Below, in pieces: positions 1 through 8,367 of a DNA stretch of 64,000 nucleotides. A model generated the notes under the pieces. It worked only from the letters and a program-made list of their open reading frames with translations, did not search any database and was not told the DNA's origin. This DNA is from UBA6120 sp035361955 (GTDB lineage: Bacteria; Bacillota_I; Bacilli_A; RFN20; CAG-826), in contig DAOSDC010000001.1 of assembly GCA_035361955.1 (NCBI GenBank), forward strand, positions 79,473 to 143,472, read 5' to 3'. The position numbers and the translations under genes were made by a program. Within the stretch, counting starts at the first letter, position 1, and each line of letters starts with the position of its first letter.

Positions 1-1
1 T

Positions 2-940
2 ACTTGGAAAGAATCAAAAGATTATCCGTGGGCGACTATGGCTGACCGCGTCTCAAGTGTTGAGCAAAGCTTTTATGACAACCAATCAAACGTGAGTCAA
101 CAGCCAACAAGTTCCAATCACTACCTCAACGGCAACGATTATCGGCCGATCGATTACTCAAGAAACTCCGGTATGGCGATGATTGACTTCCCGATGCATT
201 GGAATTTTCTGAATGCCTATGATGCGTTTGGTGTTGCCACAAGTGGTGATCATTGGTACAACGATGCGACAACTAATATTACCTATGTCGATTCTCACGA
301 TTATGCGCCAGACGGTGCCCCAGAAAGTACTCGCTTCAACCAAGATGAATCTGTCTGGGCGCAAAATTTATCGCTGATGTTCACGTTTCGAGGCATTCCC
401 ACAATTTATTATGGTAGCGAAATCCAGTTCATGAAAGGTGCTCCGATTGATGTCGGACCCAATCGCCCTTTAGCTGAAACAGGACGCGCCTATTTCGGTG
501 GTCACATCGAAGGAAGTGTCGAAGCGACTGACTTTGGTAAATACCGCAATGCCTCGGGAGCAATCGCCACAACATTAGCCCATCCTTTGGCGCAGCACAT
601 CCGCGCCTTGAATATCATTAGACGAGCAGTTCCGGCCTTACAAAAAGGGCAATATTCGACAAGTAATGTTTCTGGTGGTCTTGCATATAAACGCCGATTC
701 ACTTCATCATCTGTCGATAGTTTCGCATTGGTGTCCGTATCTGGCACAGCTACATTTTCAAATCTTCCCGCTGGAACATATGTCGATGTCGTCACCGGAG
801 ATAGTAAAACGATTGGCAATAACGGTTCGATCACCGTCAATGCCAGTGGCACCGGCAATGTCCGTGTATACGTTTTATCAACAGCAAAAACGCCAGCACC
901 TGGCGACGTGCTCGATTTTTCGGGACGTTATATAAAATAA
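2..940 (+). CDS. GH13 alpha-amylase-family enzyme, C-terminal part (5' end outside window)
   Basis: The reading frame is open from the window edge, so the gene starts upstream; 312 residues are visible. The product should hydrolyse or rearrange alpha-glucans. GH13 conserved region IV is visible as YVDSHD near residue 95 of the fragment (its second Asp is the transition-state stabiliser of the family), followed by GIPTIYYGSEI, the usual end of the barrel. The last ~110 residues are a beta-sandwich-like C-terminal domain rich in Thr, Ser, Gly and Val. The nucleophile and acid/base regions lie outside the window, so the exact specificity (amylase, cyclodextrinase or glucanotransferase) cannot be read. 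It is followed after 12 nt by a DUF1295 gene on the same strand. Confidence 0.88.
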   Translation, partial: TWKESKDYPWATMADRVSSVEQSFYDNQSNVSQQPTSSNHYLNGNDYRPIDYSRNSGMAMIDFPMHWNFLNAYDAFGVATSGDHWYNDATTNITYVDSHDYAPDGAPESTRFNQDESVWAQNLSLMFTFRGIPTIYYGSEIQFMKGAPIDVGPNRPLAETGRAYFGGHIEGSVEATDFGKYRNASGAIATTLAHPLAQHIRALNIIRRAVPALQKGQYSTSNVSGGLAYKRRFTSSSVDSFALVSVSGTATFSNLPAGTYVDVVTGDSKTIGNNGSITVNASGTGNVRVYVLSTAKTPAPGDVLDFSGRYIK

Positions 941-952
941 AGGAACGTACTT

Positions 953-1855
953 ATGAAAAAACCATTTGATTACAAACGCTTACTCGCCTTTTTATTCGTT
1001 TTAGTTAGTTACGTTTTGGCAACGATTGTCGGCCTTTTCATCTTCTCATACTTTCGCAATCTTCCCACTCCTATGGATCCGATTTTGGCGCTTTTCTTAG
1101 CCGACATCGCGATGACGGTGTTTATCTACATTATCGGGCTATTCGTCAATAATGCGTCGATGTATGATCCGTATTGGAGTGTGATTCCTTTCCTTTATGG
1201 GCTACTTTACATGTTCAGTTATGGCGATTACAGCTTTGTTACAATCATCATTAATGTGGTGATTGGCATTTGGTCACTACGCTTGACCGCCAATTGGATG
1301 TATACGTTTAAAACAATTAAAAAACAAGATTGGCGCTACGATTATTTGAAAGAGAAAAGTGGCGTCTTCTACCCCGTTGTCAATTTGTTTGGTATCCACA
1401 TCGTGCCGACGCTATTTGTGTTTGCCGCTTTATTACCTGCGCTTGTTCTTTTTAGGAACCAACAAATGGGTACTCCCGTGACATTCAACATCTTAATGTT
1501 ATTCGGTGTTCTGATTTAGCTGATTGGGATTGGGCTTGAACTAGTCGCCGATATCCAAATGCAGCGGTTCCGTGCCCGGGAAACCAATCGCCGCGCCATT
1601 ATACGTGACGGACTTTGGAAACATGCTCGGCACCCGAATTATTTGGGTGAAATTATGTTTTGGTGGGGCATCTTCTTGATGGTCGTCGTATTGTTGCCAA
1701 ATATGTGGTATTTAGTGTTTGGCCCCATCGCTATGACATTAATGTTTTTAATTATTTCAGTACCGATGGCCGATTATCGATATTCACGTATCAAAGACAA
1801 TTATCCTGAGTATGTCAGTCAGACAAGAATGTTTCTGCCACTACCTAAAAAATAA
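953..1855 (+). pseudogene. DUF1295 / steroid 5-alpha-reductase-like membrane protein with an in-frame TAG
   Basis: One continuous frame of 301 codons is broken only by TAG at 1517-1519 (codon 189). Both halves belong to one protein. The first half has about five hydrophobic segments. The second carries the family signature: GLWKHARHPNYLGE, preceded by LELVADIQMQRFR. Family members are integral membrane proteins related to isoprenylcysteine methyltransferases and steroid reductases; substrates are mostly unknown. The position of the stop fits a tryptophan in relatives as I remember them, and TGG to TAG is one transition. No other lesion is visible, and an AAGGA precedes ATG 953. It may be a fresh pseudogene, a sequencing error or a read-through gene. 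The downstream half could start at ATG 1559 but would lack the N-terminal helices. Confidence 0.8.
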
Positions 1856-1884
1856 TCATATAAGATGCCAACCCTAGCCGTGAG

Positions 1885-1893
1885 TGCTATAAT
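1885..1893 (+). promoter_or_regulatory. Extended -10 promoter of the NifU-like gene
   Basis: TGC followed by TATAAT at 1888-1893 is a perfect extended -10. The -35 region is weak. Transcription would start near 1900, which rules out the upstream in-frame ATG at 1865 and fixes the start of the next gene at ATG 1910 with a leader of about 10 nt. Confidence 0.75.
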
Positions 1894-1909
1894 TTTTCAC
1901 GGTGATAAC

Positions 1910-2155
1910 ATGATTACGATTGAAGACCAAATTATCGCAACCCTCGATAAGATTCGTCCCTTTATCCTCCGTGATGGAGGCGATGTCGAATTCGATTCGT
2001 TTATCGATGGCATTGTCTACATTAACATGCTGGGCGCCTGTAATGGTTGCAGCCTCATCGACACGACGGTCACCGGTGGCATTGAAGTCATTTTGATGGA
2101 AGAGGTGCCCGGAGTCATCGGCGTGAAGCTCGTAAGCGAAAAACCAAGCGTATAA
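1910..2155 (+). CDS. NifU C-terminal-domain (Nfu-type) Fe-S scaffold protein
   Basis: This small 81-residue protein consists of only the Nfu domain. The diagnostic CxxC is present as GACNGCSLID near residues 44-53, preceded by RPFILRDGGDVEF, which is typical of the family. Nfu proteins hold a [4Fe-4S] cluster between two subunits and pass it to target apoproteins in the cytoplasm. The window also encodes a SUF system about 45 kb away (sufCDSUB), plausibly its cluster source, and clients such as MiaB, Nth and a ferredoxin. The start is ATG 1910 because the promoter -10 lies at 1888-1893. It is monocistronic, ending at a strong terminator. Confidence 0.92.
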   Translation: MITIEDQIIATLDKIRPFILRDGGDVEFDSFIDGIVYINMLGACNGCSLIDTTVTGGIEVILMEEVPGVIGVKLVSEKPSV

Positions 2156-2164
2156 GTAAAATAA

Positions 2165-2188
2165 AAGCGGCAAATGCCGCTTTTTTTA
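2165..2188. terminator. Bidirectional terminator between the nfu-type gene and the nucleotidase operon
   Basis: Arms AAAGCGGC and GCCGCTTT (2165-2172 and 2177-2184, loop about 4 nt) are followed by a T run on the + strand. The A-rich 5' flank gives a shorter T run on the - strand, so it can serve both convergent genes. Confidence 0.85.
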
Positions 2189-3676
2189 TTAACCGATATA
2201 ATCAGCCGGATCAAGCGTTCCCACGCTTTGCCATTTATCTTTCAATAGTTCGCGCACATATTCAAACGTGTTGATAGCCGTGGTCTTATTATGAGGATAT
2301 TGACTGTCTGACGTCAGATGTTTTTCGGTTAAGTAATTGATGGAGATTATTTTATACGTAGCATTGTCGCTGATAGCAATTGAACCATCCAACGTGTTCG
2401 TGAACCGATTCGCGCCAGCAACGTAATCGTTTTGGGCCAGCCACCATTTCAATTGCAAACCGCTTACTTCGACGATAATTAATTCATTATCGAATGGAAA
2501 CACTTTATAGACATCGCCATAGGTTACTGTACCAGCGCTAATCGTGTCGCGGACGCCGCCTGTGTTATGGTATGCTACTTGAGCACCCAAACTGGCTCCA
2601 TAGGCAAGCATTTCTTTAACGGCCAAATCGCCGAGTTTTGCTTTTGAGAAATAGCCTGATGCCTCGCCGAGCACTTCGTTTTTGATGATGTTTATTTCTT
2701 CGGTTAGATATTGATCGTAGATGGCTTTCATCCCCTCATTCTCGCTGAGGTTTTGGTTGATCAGTCCGCTATCAACTGTCGAAGAGACATACGTCAGCGT
2801 ATCGCTAGATGCGGTATAGGTAAAGCGTACATGGCCGACCGCTCGACCATTATAACTAGCTTGTAGCACAGGTTTGCCTCCGACTATATTACGGTAATTG
2901 CTGTGCGAATGGCCATTGAAAACGGCGTCAACGTGGCCTAATGTTTCGGTATCGACATCAGGATCGTGATTAAGTAAAATAACGGCTTTGGCTCCTGCCG
3001 ACCGTAAATAAGTCGCGCTTTGCTCGACGATGTTACCAATGGATACGAAATCGTAGTTGATGACATTCGATGTCAAGATGCTGCTTTCAAGTGAAGCTCC
3101 GATCGTACCGATGATGCCGATGCGCACTCCACCGCGGTCAATCATGGTGTAGGGAAGCGCAAAATCGGCCGTACGACCAGTTCTTTTATCAAAAATATTA
3201 GCGCCTAAAAACGGAAAATCGGCTCGTGCTTGATTGGAGTGGATCAATTCATCGCCCCAATCAAATTCATGATTTCCAAGCGCCATGGCATCGAAGCCGA
3301 TGTAGTTCATGGCATCGGTTACCAGACGGCCGCGGGTAATGTTACTATCGGCTGAGCCTTGCCACATATCGCCCGAAGACAAGATCACGGTGCCCGTCGG
3401 ATTGAGTTCCTTTTTGTTGTCAAAGTAGGTCGCTAACCTGTTAATCCCGATTTCGTTACTTTCAGGCTTGTGCTCGAGCGCGCCATGGAAATCATTGATG
3501 GCGTAAAAATCTAGCGTTGTCACATCATTGACCGGGGCGGACGGCCATGATTCATCAATGCTAACCTCTGGTGTTTCAAACACATAGGTGACGTCATCGC
3601 CACCACTTGAAGATTGGCAGCCCACCAGCATTAACGCTAATGTCAGAACGCCCAATGATAATCTTTTGTTGAACAT
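2189..3676 (-). CDS. Lipoprotein 5'-nucleotidase / metallophosphoesterase (UshA-like), copy 2
   Basis: This 495-residue secreted enzyme should be anchored to the outer face of the membrane. It begins with a lysine/arginine n-region and a hydrophobic core ending in the lipobox LVGC. The calcineurin-type metal site is visible in order: NDFHG, SSGDMWQGS, GNHEFDWG, LNHDPD and NGHSH. The C-terminal 5'-nucleotidase domain carries HNTGGVRD and KVFPFDNELI. The family removes phosphate from extracellular nucleotides, nucleotide sugars or cyclic nucleotides; which is used here is not readable. The start at ATG 3676 is chosen because it gives the signal peptide and has AGAGGTG upstream. It lies 11 nt after a paralogue on the same strand, so the two are co-transcribed products of a tandem duplication. 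Confidence 0.93.
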   Translation of the reverse strand: MFNKRLSLGVLTLALMLVGCQSSSGGDDVTYVFETPEVSIDESWPSAPVNDVTTLDFYAINDFHGALEHKPESNEIGINRLATYFDNKKELNPTGTVILSSGDMWQGSADSNITRGRLVTDAMNYIGFDAMALGNHEFDWGDELIHSNQARADFPFLGANIFDKRTGRTADFALPYTMIDRGGVRIGIIGTIGASLESSILTSNVINYDFVSIGNIVEQSATYLRSAGAKAVILLNHDPDVDTETLGHVDAVFNGHSHSNYRNIVGGKPVLQASYNGRAVGHVRFTYTASSDTLTYVSSTVDSGLINQNLSENEGMKAIYDQYLTEEINIIKNEVLGEASGYFSKAKLGDLAVKEMLAYGASLGAQVAYHNTGGVRDTISAGTVTYGDVYKVFPFDNELIIVEVSGLQLKWWLAQNDYVAGANRFTNTLDGSIAISDNATYKIISINYLTEKHLTSDSQYPHNKTTAINTFEYVRELLKDKWQSVGTLDPADYIG

Positions 3677-3687
3677 ATGTTGCACCT

Positions 3688-5307
3688 CTATGAGTAATCG
3701 TATGGATTGATGGCGCCGGTTGCTCGCCATTTATCAGCGACCAAATCGCGCGCAAACGCGTGCGTGTTCAGTTCACTAGCGACGTCGTGTGGATAGTCTT
3801 CGATATCTTCGGTTAAATAACTGATTGAAATAATTTTATAAGTTTGGCTATTAACGATCGTTTGTCCATTGTGATCAAAAGTGTAGTTATATTTATCGAC
3901 ACCGGCGACGTATATGTAACGCGACAACCACGTCTTCAGTTGTGAACCAGTCAGGTTAAACACAATCAAGTCGTTATCAAATGGTAAGGCTTTATACACA
4001 TCGCCAAATGTCACCGGACCAGACGGAATACTCGCGCGAATGCCTCCCGTATTGTGGATAGCGGCGACGGCACCATACGTTGATCCATACTCGAGCATCT
4101 CGGCCACTGTGAGATTTCCGATTTGTGATCGTGAGAATGAGTAAGTCGCCGCTCCGATTATTTCTTCTTTAATTTCTCGGATTTCCCGTTCATAGTAATC
4201 GGCATATAAAGCAGCCATGTCGGGATCTTCCGCCAAATCCTTGTTTCCTAAATAGTCATCGACGCCATAGGATAACGTCGTCACGGTATCGGTTCTTTTG
4301 TCGTATTGAAGTTTGGCAAAACCAACGGCTACGCCATTGCTACGCGCTTGGATAATCGGCGTATTGTTGCTAATGGAAACATCATAGGCATGCGCGTGGC
4401 CATTGAAAACAAGATCGACATAATCAAGCGCGCCATAACTGACGTCACCGTCATGATTAAGCAAAATCGTAATATGGGCGCCTTGTTGCTCCAATTCACT
4501 GGCAGCCGCCGCCACATACGAATCAATTGGATTAAATGAATAATCAGCGACGACAGATGTTAAAATCGAACCTTCGAGACCCGGTCCGATTGTTCCGATG
4601 ATGCCAATGCGGACACCAGCGCGTTCAATCATCGTATGACTTTGGGCGAAATCGGCGCGTTGTCCGGTCGACTTTTGGATAATGTTAGTTCCTAAAAATG
4701 GATAGTTCGCTAATGTAGCGTTACTTCTGATGACGTCTGTGCCCCAGTCGAATTCGTGGTTTCCAATCGCCATCGCGTCAAATCCCATCAAATTCATGGC
4801 GTCGGTGACTAAACGACCACGCGTGATGTTGCTATCAGCCGATCCTTGCCACATGTCGCCACTTGAAGTGAGAACAAAGCCATCGGAATTTAAACTACGC
4901 TTTGTTTTGATATAATTGGCGAGCCGGTTAATGCCGGGTTCGGCCACCGTTGCGTCCGGGGCATACTCGACCGTACCATGAAAATCATTGAAATTATAAA
5001 AATCGAGTACCGTCACATCATTAATCGGATCATCGGGCCACTGTGAGGATGAAGCGCTCGAGGAACTTGAGGTCGATGATTCGGTTGAAGGCGACGAGGA
5101 AGTTGTTGAGGCGCTGCTCGAACTAGCAGCGCTTGATGAAGCTGATACGCTCGAAGTATCGCTTAAGCTCGAACTAGTGCTCGTTAGTGATGAGGTCGGA
5201 CTTGAAGTGTCATCAAGCGATGAGGAAATGAATAGGCTTGAATCGCAGCTTGCCAACACGAATGTGGCAGTTAATAGTAAAATTTTAGGTAATCGATGAC
5301 GAAACAA
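3688..5307 (-). CDS. Lipoprotein 5'-nucleotidase (UshA-like), copy 1, with Ser-rich linker, TTG start
   Basis: This 539-residue paralogue of the next gene has the same metal-site motifs (NDFHG, SSGDMWQGS, GNHEFDWG, LNHDGD, NGHAH) and HNTGGIRA in the C-terminal domain. The lipobox is LASC. Between the lipid anchor and the catalytic domain lies a linker of about 75 residues made almost only of Ser, Thr and Ala, probably a flexible spacer through the wall. The start is TTG at 5305-5307: AAGGAG sits 6 nt upstream and the resulting N-terminus is a proper signal peptide, whereas the in-frame ATG at 5376 would add 23 charged residues and overlap the upstream gene. The Shine-Dalgarno overlaps the stop of the upstream gene, so translation is probably coupled. 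Confidence 0.92.
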   Translation of the reverse strand: MFRHRLPKILLLTATFVLASCDSSLFISSSLDDTSSPTSSLTSTSSSLSDTSSVSASSSAASSSSASTTSSSPSTESSTSSSSSASSSQWPDDPINDVTVLDFYNFNDFHGTVEYAPDATVAEPGINRLANYIKTKRSLNSDGFVLTSSGDMWQGSADSNITRGRLVTDAMNLMGFDAMAIGNHEFDWGTDVIRSNATLANYPFLGTNIIQKSTGQRADFAQSHTMIERAGVRIGIIGTIGPGLEGSILTSVVADYSFNPIDSYVAAAASELEQQGAHITILLNHDGDVSYGALDYVDLVFNGHAHAYDVSISNNTPIIQARSNGVAVGFAKLQYDKRTDTVTTLSYGVDDYLGNKDLAEDPDMAALYADYYEREIREIKEEIIGAATYSFSRSQIGNLTVAEMLEYGSTYGAVAAIHNTGGIRASIPSGPVTFGDVYKALPFDNDLIVFNLTGSQLKTWLSRYIYVAGVDKYNYTFDHNGQTIVNSQTYKIISISYLTEDIEDYPHDVASELNTHAFARDLVADKWRATGAINPYDYS

Positions 5308-5317
5308 AATGTGCTCC

Positions 5318-6097
5318 TTACAATAAGATATTTTCTTTACGATTGGCGATGATGTAACCTTCGCGATTGCGAACATCGCTACGATTATATGTTAACGGTC
5401 GGCCTTGTGGGGTAACTAAAAGACCACCGGCTTCCTCAACCACGAGTTGACACGCAGCCGTGTCCCATTCTTTTGACCCATCGGAGAGCCGGTATGTGAT
5501 TTCGGCTTTTCCCATGGCAATCCGACATGCTTTTAGACAACTGCCAACCGTCGCTGTGTGCTTTATTTTATCGGCATGTTTATTAATGGCATCCCATTCT
5601 TCTTTTCGGACGTGAAAGCGTGAGAGCAAGACGGTTAAATCGTCAAGTTTGTCATTAACCCTGATGCGTCGCACTTCGTTTGGGGTTTCCATAAAACTTC
5701 CATGGCCTCGTGATGCATAATAGATTTCATTAAGTGCGGGAGCTAGCACGACACCAACAACTATTTGATGTTTATAGCACAATGCAATATTGGTGGTAAA
5801 TTCGTCGTTTTTGGCAACGAAGTCCTTGGTTCCGTCGACGGGATCGATAATCCAAACATAGTCGTTATTCAACCGCGACCGATCATCGCTTGATTCCTCG
5901 GTCAAAAAAGCGTGGTCAGGAAACACCGATTTCAAGTAATTGCGAATGATTTCATCAGCGGATTGATCGGCAATAGTCACGGGCGACATATCATCTTTGA
6001 TTTCGACGTCAAAGGGTTGATGGTAAATTTCCATAATCGCTTTGGCGGCTAACCGACCGGCGACTAATGCTTCTTGCAGTTCGATTTCCCAACTCAT
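5318..6097 (-). CDS. Inositol-monophosphatase-family phosphatase, CysQ-like (3'(2'),5'-bisphosphate nucleotidase?)
   Basis: This 259-residue cytoplasmic Mg-dependent phosphatase has the family's metal site: LTEESSDD (~65), then DPVDGTKDF (~85) and the C-terminal EWDTAACQLVVEEAGG (~210). In the superfamily the spacing and the TKDF ending resemble CysQ, which converts pAp to AMP, more than SuhB, but this is inference. The context supports it: the gene overlaps NrnA by 4 nt (ATGA), and NrnA enzymes hydrolyse both nano-RNA and pAp. Two ectonucleotidases follow. A plain inositol monophosphatase or histidinol-phosphatase activity remains possible. Confidence 0.85.
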   Translation of the reverse strand: MSWEIELQEALVAGRLAAKAIMEIYHQPFDVEIKDDMSPVTIADQSADEIIRNYLKSVFPDHAFLTEESSDDRSRLNNDYVWIIDPVDGTKDFVAKNDEFTTNIALCYKHQIVVGVVLAPALNEIYYASRGHGSFMETPNEVRRIRVNDKLDDLTVLLSRFHVRKEEWDAINKHADKIKHTATVGSCLKACRIAMGKAEITYRLSDGSKEWDTAACQLVVEEAGGLLVTPQGRPLTYNRSDVRNREGYIIANRKENILL

Positions 6098-7038
6098 GTG
6101 TGTGACTCCTTATCCAGCATCGCATCGATCGCGGCGATGATTTGGTTGATTTGTTCTATTTGTTTGACGTGACAGCCACTTGCTTGAAGATGGCCACCGC
6201 CTCCGTACTTGTAGGCGATTGTTTGAACGTCGGGTCCCGCGCTGCGGAATTCACAGCGAACGTCCTGGTCATCTTCGGCAAAGAATGCCCATACCGGATA
6301 GTAGCGGATGTTTGATAACAAGTTCACACGGCTGGCGGCACTTACCGCATCCATATCCAATATTCGTAATTGCTCTTTAGAGAAAACGCAGTAAATCAGC
6401 CCATTAGGCGTCGTCTTATAGTTTTGGTAGACATAACTTTCAAATGACATTGACTTAAAAGATTTTTCGTAGAGTCGATCGTAAATAAGATGTAAATCGG
6501 CACCCATTTTTACAAGTTGGCTCATACAATCAAATGTATGGCTCGTGACTTGACCATAAAGGAAACGGCCTGAATCGGTGATCAAACCGAGTGCCAACGC
6601 CATCGCGCCTTTGGAAGATAATTTCAAACGCTGGTTGATGACAAATGAAGTAATCATTTCGGCAACGGCAATCATCGTGGTATCAACCCATTGATGATTT
6701 CCAAATTGGTAAAGCGGAATATGATGATCAATCTTAAAAACAAACTGTGCGGTTTGATACCGTTGATCTTCGATACGAGGAGCGTCGGCGACATCAACTA
6801 CGAGCGCTAATGACTGAGCGATGATCGCATCGTCGACTCGATCCATCGGAGTAATCAAATCATGGAAGTTTTCATAACCGGACCCAAGTGCGTATACCGC
6901 CTTGTGTGGAAACGTCGCTTTAATCGCTTCTTTCAAACCAATTTGACTTCCATAGCAGTCTCCGTCGGGAAACACATGCCCAAAAATCGTAATCGTGTCA
7001 AAGCGTTTGATGAGTTGCAAAAGCAAATCTTGACTCAC
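6094..7038 (-). CDS. nrnA: NrnA-type DHH/DHHA1 phosphoesterase (oligoribonuclease / pAp phosphatase)
   Basis: This 314-residue DHH-family enzyme has the N-terminal metal motif GHVFPDGDCYGS near residue 20, VDVADAP near 105, KIDHHIP near 125 (the DHH box) and the C-terminal DHHA1 substrate motif GGGGHLQASG near 280. Family members degrade 2-5 nt RNA fragments to mononucleotides and dephosphorylate pAp. The start is GTG at 7038 with AAGGAG 6 nt upstream. It is the first gene of a four-gene run with the CysQ-like phosphatase and the tandem nucleotidases, just after the fba terminator. Confidence 0.92.
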   Translation of the reverse strand: MSQDLLLQLIKRFDTITIFGHVFPDGDCYGSQIGLKEAIKATFPHKAVYALGSGYENFHDLITPMDRVDDAIIAQSLALVVDVADAPRIEDQRYQTAQFVFKIDHHIPLYQFGNHQWVDTTMIAVAEMITSFVINQRLKLSSKGAMALALGLITDSGRFLYGQVTSHTFDCMSQLVKMGADLHLIYDRLYEKSFKSMSFESYVYQNYKTTPNGLIYCVFSKEQLRILDMDAVSAASRVNLLSNIRYYPVWAFFAEDDQDVRCEFRSAGPDVQTIAYKYGGGGHLQASGCHVKQIEQINQIIAAIDAMLDKESHT

Positions 7039-7067
7039 AATGGGCTCCTTTTTAATTTTTTAAATTA

Positions 7068-7092
7068 AAATCCTTGGACTGGCCAAGGATTT
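7068..7092 (-). terminator. Terminator after fba
   Basis: A 10-bp perfect stem, AAATCCTTGG with CCAAGGATTT around a 5-nt loop, is followed on the - strand by a T-rich stretch. It separates fba from nrnA. Confidence 0.8.
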
Positions 7093-7100
7093 ATTATAAC

Positions 7101-7958
7101 TTATTTGGCTTTGCCGATACAACCGAACACTTCGCATTTAGCCTTGACGACGGCGCGAATCGCTTCTTTGCCAGGGCCGATAATTTTGCGAGGATCATAG
7201 ACGTTGGCGTCTTTTTGGAGCAAGGCTCGGACGGTCGCCGTCCAACCTTGTTGCAATTCGGTGTTGACGTTGACTTTGGCCGTACCTCGATCAATCGCCA
7301 TTTTCAATTGGAAATCAGGAATGCCGGAACCACCATGGAGCACGAGTGGTAACTTAATTAAATTGTTGATGACCGCCATCTCATCAAATCCGAGTTTCGG
7401 TTCGCCTTTATAGGGTCCGTGGACAGATCCAAGGGCGGGAGCCAGGCAATCGATGCCGGTCTCTTTGACTAATTTTTCGCATTCAGCGGGAACGGCGTAC
7501 ATCGTTTCGGCCACGACATGGTCTTCTTGACCACCAACGCGTCCAAGTTCGGCCTCGACCGAGACATTACGAGCATGGGCGTATTCAACGACTTTCTTGG
7601 TCGTGGCGATATTTTCTTCAAGCGGATGGTGCGATGCATCAATCATCACGCTGGTGAATCCGGCGTCAATCGCCGTTTTGCAAAGTTCAAAGCTTTCGCC
7701 ATGATCGAGATGAAGGGCGACCGGGATCGTGATTTTTCGTTCTTCGATGATGGCTTTGACCATCGCGGCGATGATTTTATAACCGCCCATGTATTTAGCG
7801 GCGCCGGAACTGACTCCGAGAATGACCGGGGCTTGGAGCGCTTCGCATTCGTCAAGAATCGCAAGCGTCCATTCGAGATTGTTAATGTTAAACTGACCGA
7901 CGGCGTAGTGCTGCTCGCGGGCTTTGATTAACATCTGTTTCATGCTGACTAATGGCAT
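7101..7958 (-). CDS. fba: Class II fructose-1,6-bisphosphate aldolase
   Basis: This 285-residue protein is a Zn-dependent glycolytic aldolase splitting fructose-1,6-bisphosphate to glyceraldehyde-3-phosphate and dihydroxyacetone phosphate. Visible motifs are VALHLDHG (~82; catalytic Asp and Zn-binding His), VEAELGRVGG (~135), LGSVHGPYKG (~178, Zn His) and VLHGGSGIP (~208). Length is normal. AAGGAG stands 9 nt upstream of ATG. It is the last gene of ychF-ispF-argS-rpoE-fba; rpoE beside fba is known from other Bacilli. A close tagatose-bisphosphate aldolase cannot be fully excluded, but no tagatose genes are near. Confidence 0.95.
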   Translation of the reverse strand: MPLVSMKQMLIKAREQHYAVGQFNINNLEWTLAILDECEALQAPVILGVSSGAAKYMGGYKIIAAMVKAIIEERKITIPVALHLDHGESFELCKTAIDAGFTSVMIDASHHPLEENIATTKKVVEYAHARNVSVEAELGRVGGQEDHVVAETMYAVPAECEKLVKETGIDCLAPALGSVHGPYKGEPKLGFDEMAVINNLIKLPLVLHGGSGIPDFQLKMAIDRGTAKVNVNTELQQGWTATVRALLQKDANVYDPRKIIGPGKEAIRAVVKAKCEVFGCIGKAK

Positions 7959-7980
7959 ATAAAAATTCTCCTTTAGAATA

Positions 7981-8352
7981 CTATTCTACTTCTTTTTCGA
8001 TTTCTTCGTCGTCTTCGATTTCGACTTCTTCATCATCGAGCAATTCTTCTTCCGGCTCTTCGAATGGATCGATTTCTTTTTCTTCTTCGATTTCTTCGAC
8101 ATCACGGAAAACGCCGCGGGCATCTTCATATAACTCTTTAAAAGTATATTTGCTGCGCAAGTCCCACATATTGCCACCGAGGGCGACAAAGCGGCCATCG
8201 AGCGTCATATTCGTATAAAAACGGGCGACGCGATCAGATGGCGTTGCCGGTAAATGCACAAGAACTTGTGACCAAATATCTTTGAAGGAAACTGGTTCGC
8301 CTTTAGCGACAATCAGTTCGTAGGCGATGTCAAGCATTGATTTTTCGACCAT
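7981..8352 (-). CDS. rpoE: DNA-directed RNA polymerase delta subunit
   Basis: This 123-residue protein has the two-part architecture of RpoE. An N-terminal HARE-HTH domain (residues 1-75) contains KGEPVSFKDIW, RFYTNMTLDGRFVAL and WDLRSKYTF. The tail from about residue 88 is almost entirely Glu and Asp. In Bacillota delta binds RNA polymerase, lowers non-specific nucleic-acid binding and speeds recycling. AAGGGGAT precedes the ATG. It lies between argS and fba with short gaps, within one operon. Confidence 0.95.
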   Translation of the reverse strand: MVEKSMLDIAYELIVAKGEPVSFKDIWSQVLVHLPATPSDRVARFYTNMTLDGRFVALGGNMWDLRSKYTFKELYEDARGVFRDVEEIEEEKEIDPFEEPEEELLDDEEVEIEDDEEIEKEVE

Positions 8353-8367
8353 GGTAGATCCCCTTTA

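Noticed and set aside
1517..1519. Pyrrolysine or programmed recoding at the in-frame TAG
   Set aside because: The family has no known pyrrolysine member, the context is a hydrophobic helix, and no recoding element is visible; a simple substitution explains it better.
5040..5235. Repetitive-looking stretch as tandem or CRISPR-like repeat
   Set aside because: It is the Ser/Thr/Ala linker of a lipoprotein, with irregular codons and no fixed repeat unit.
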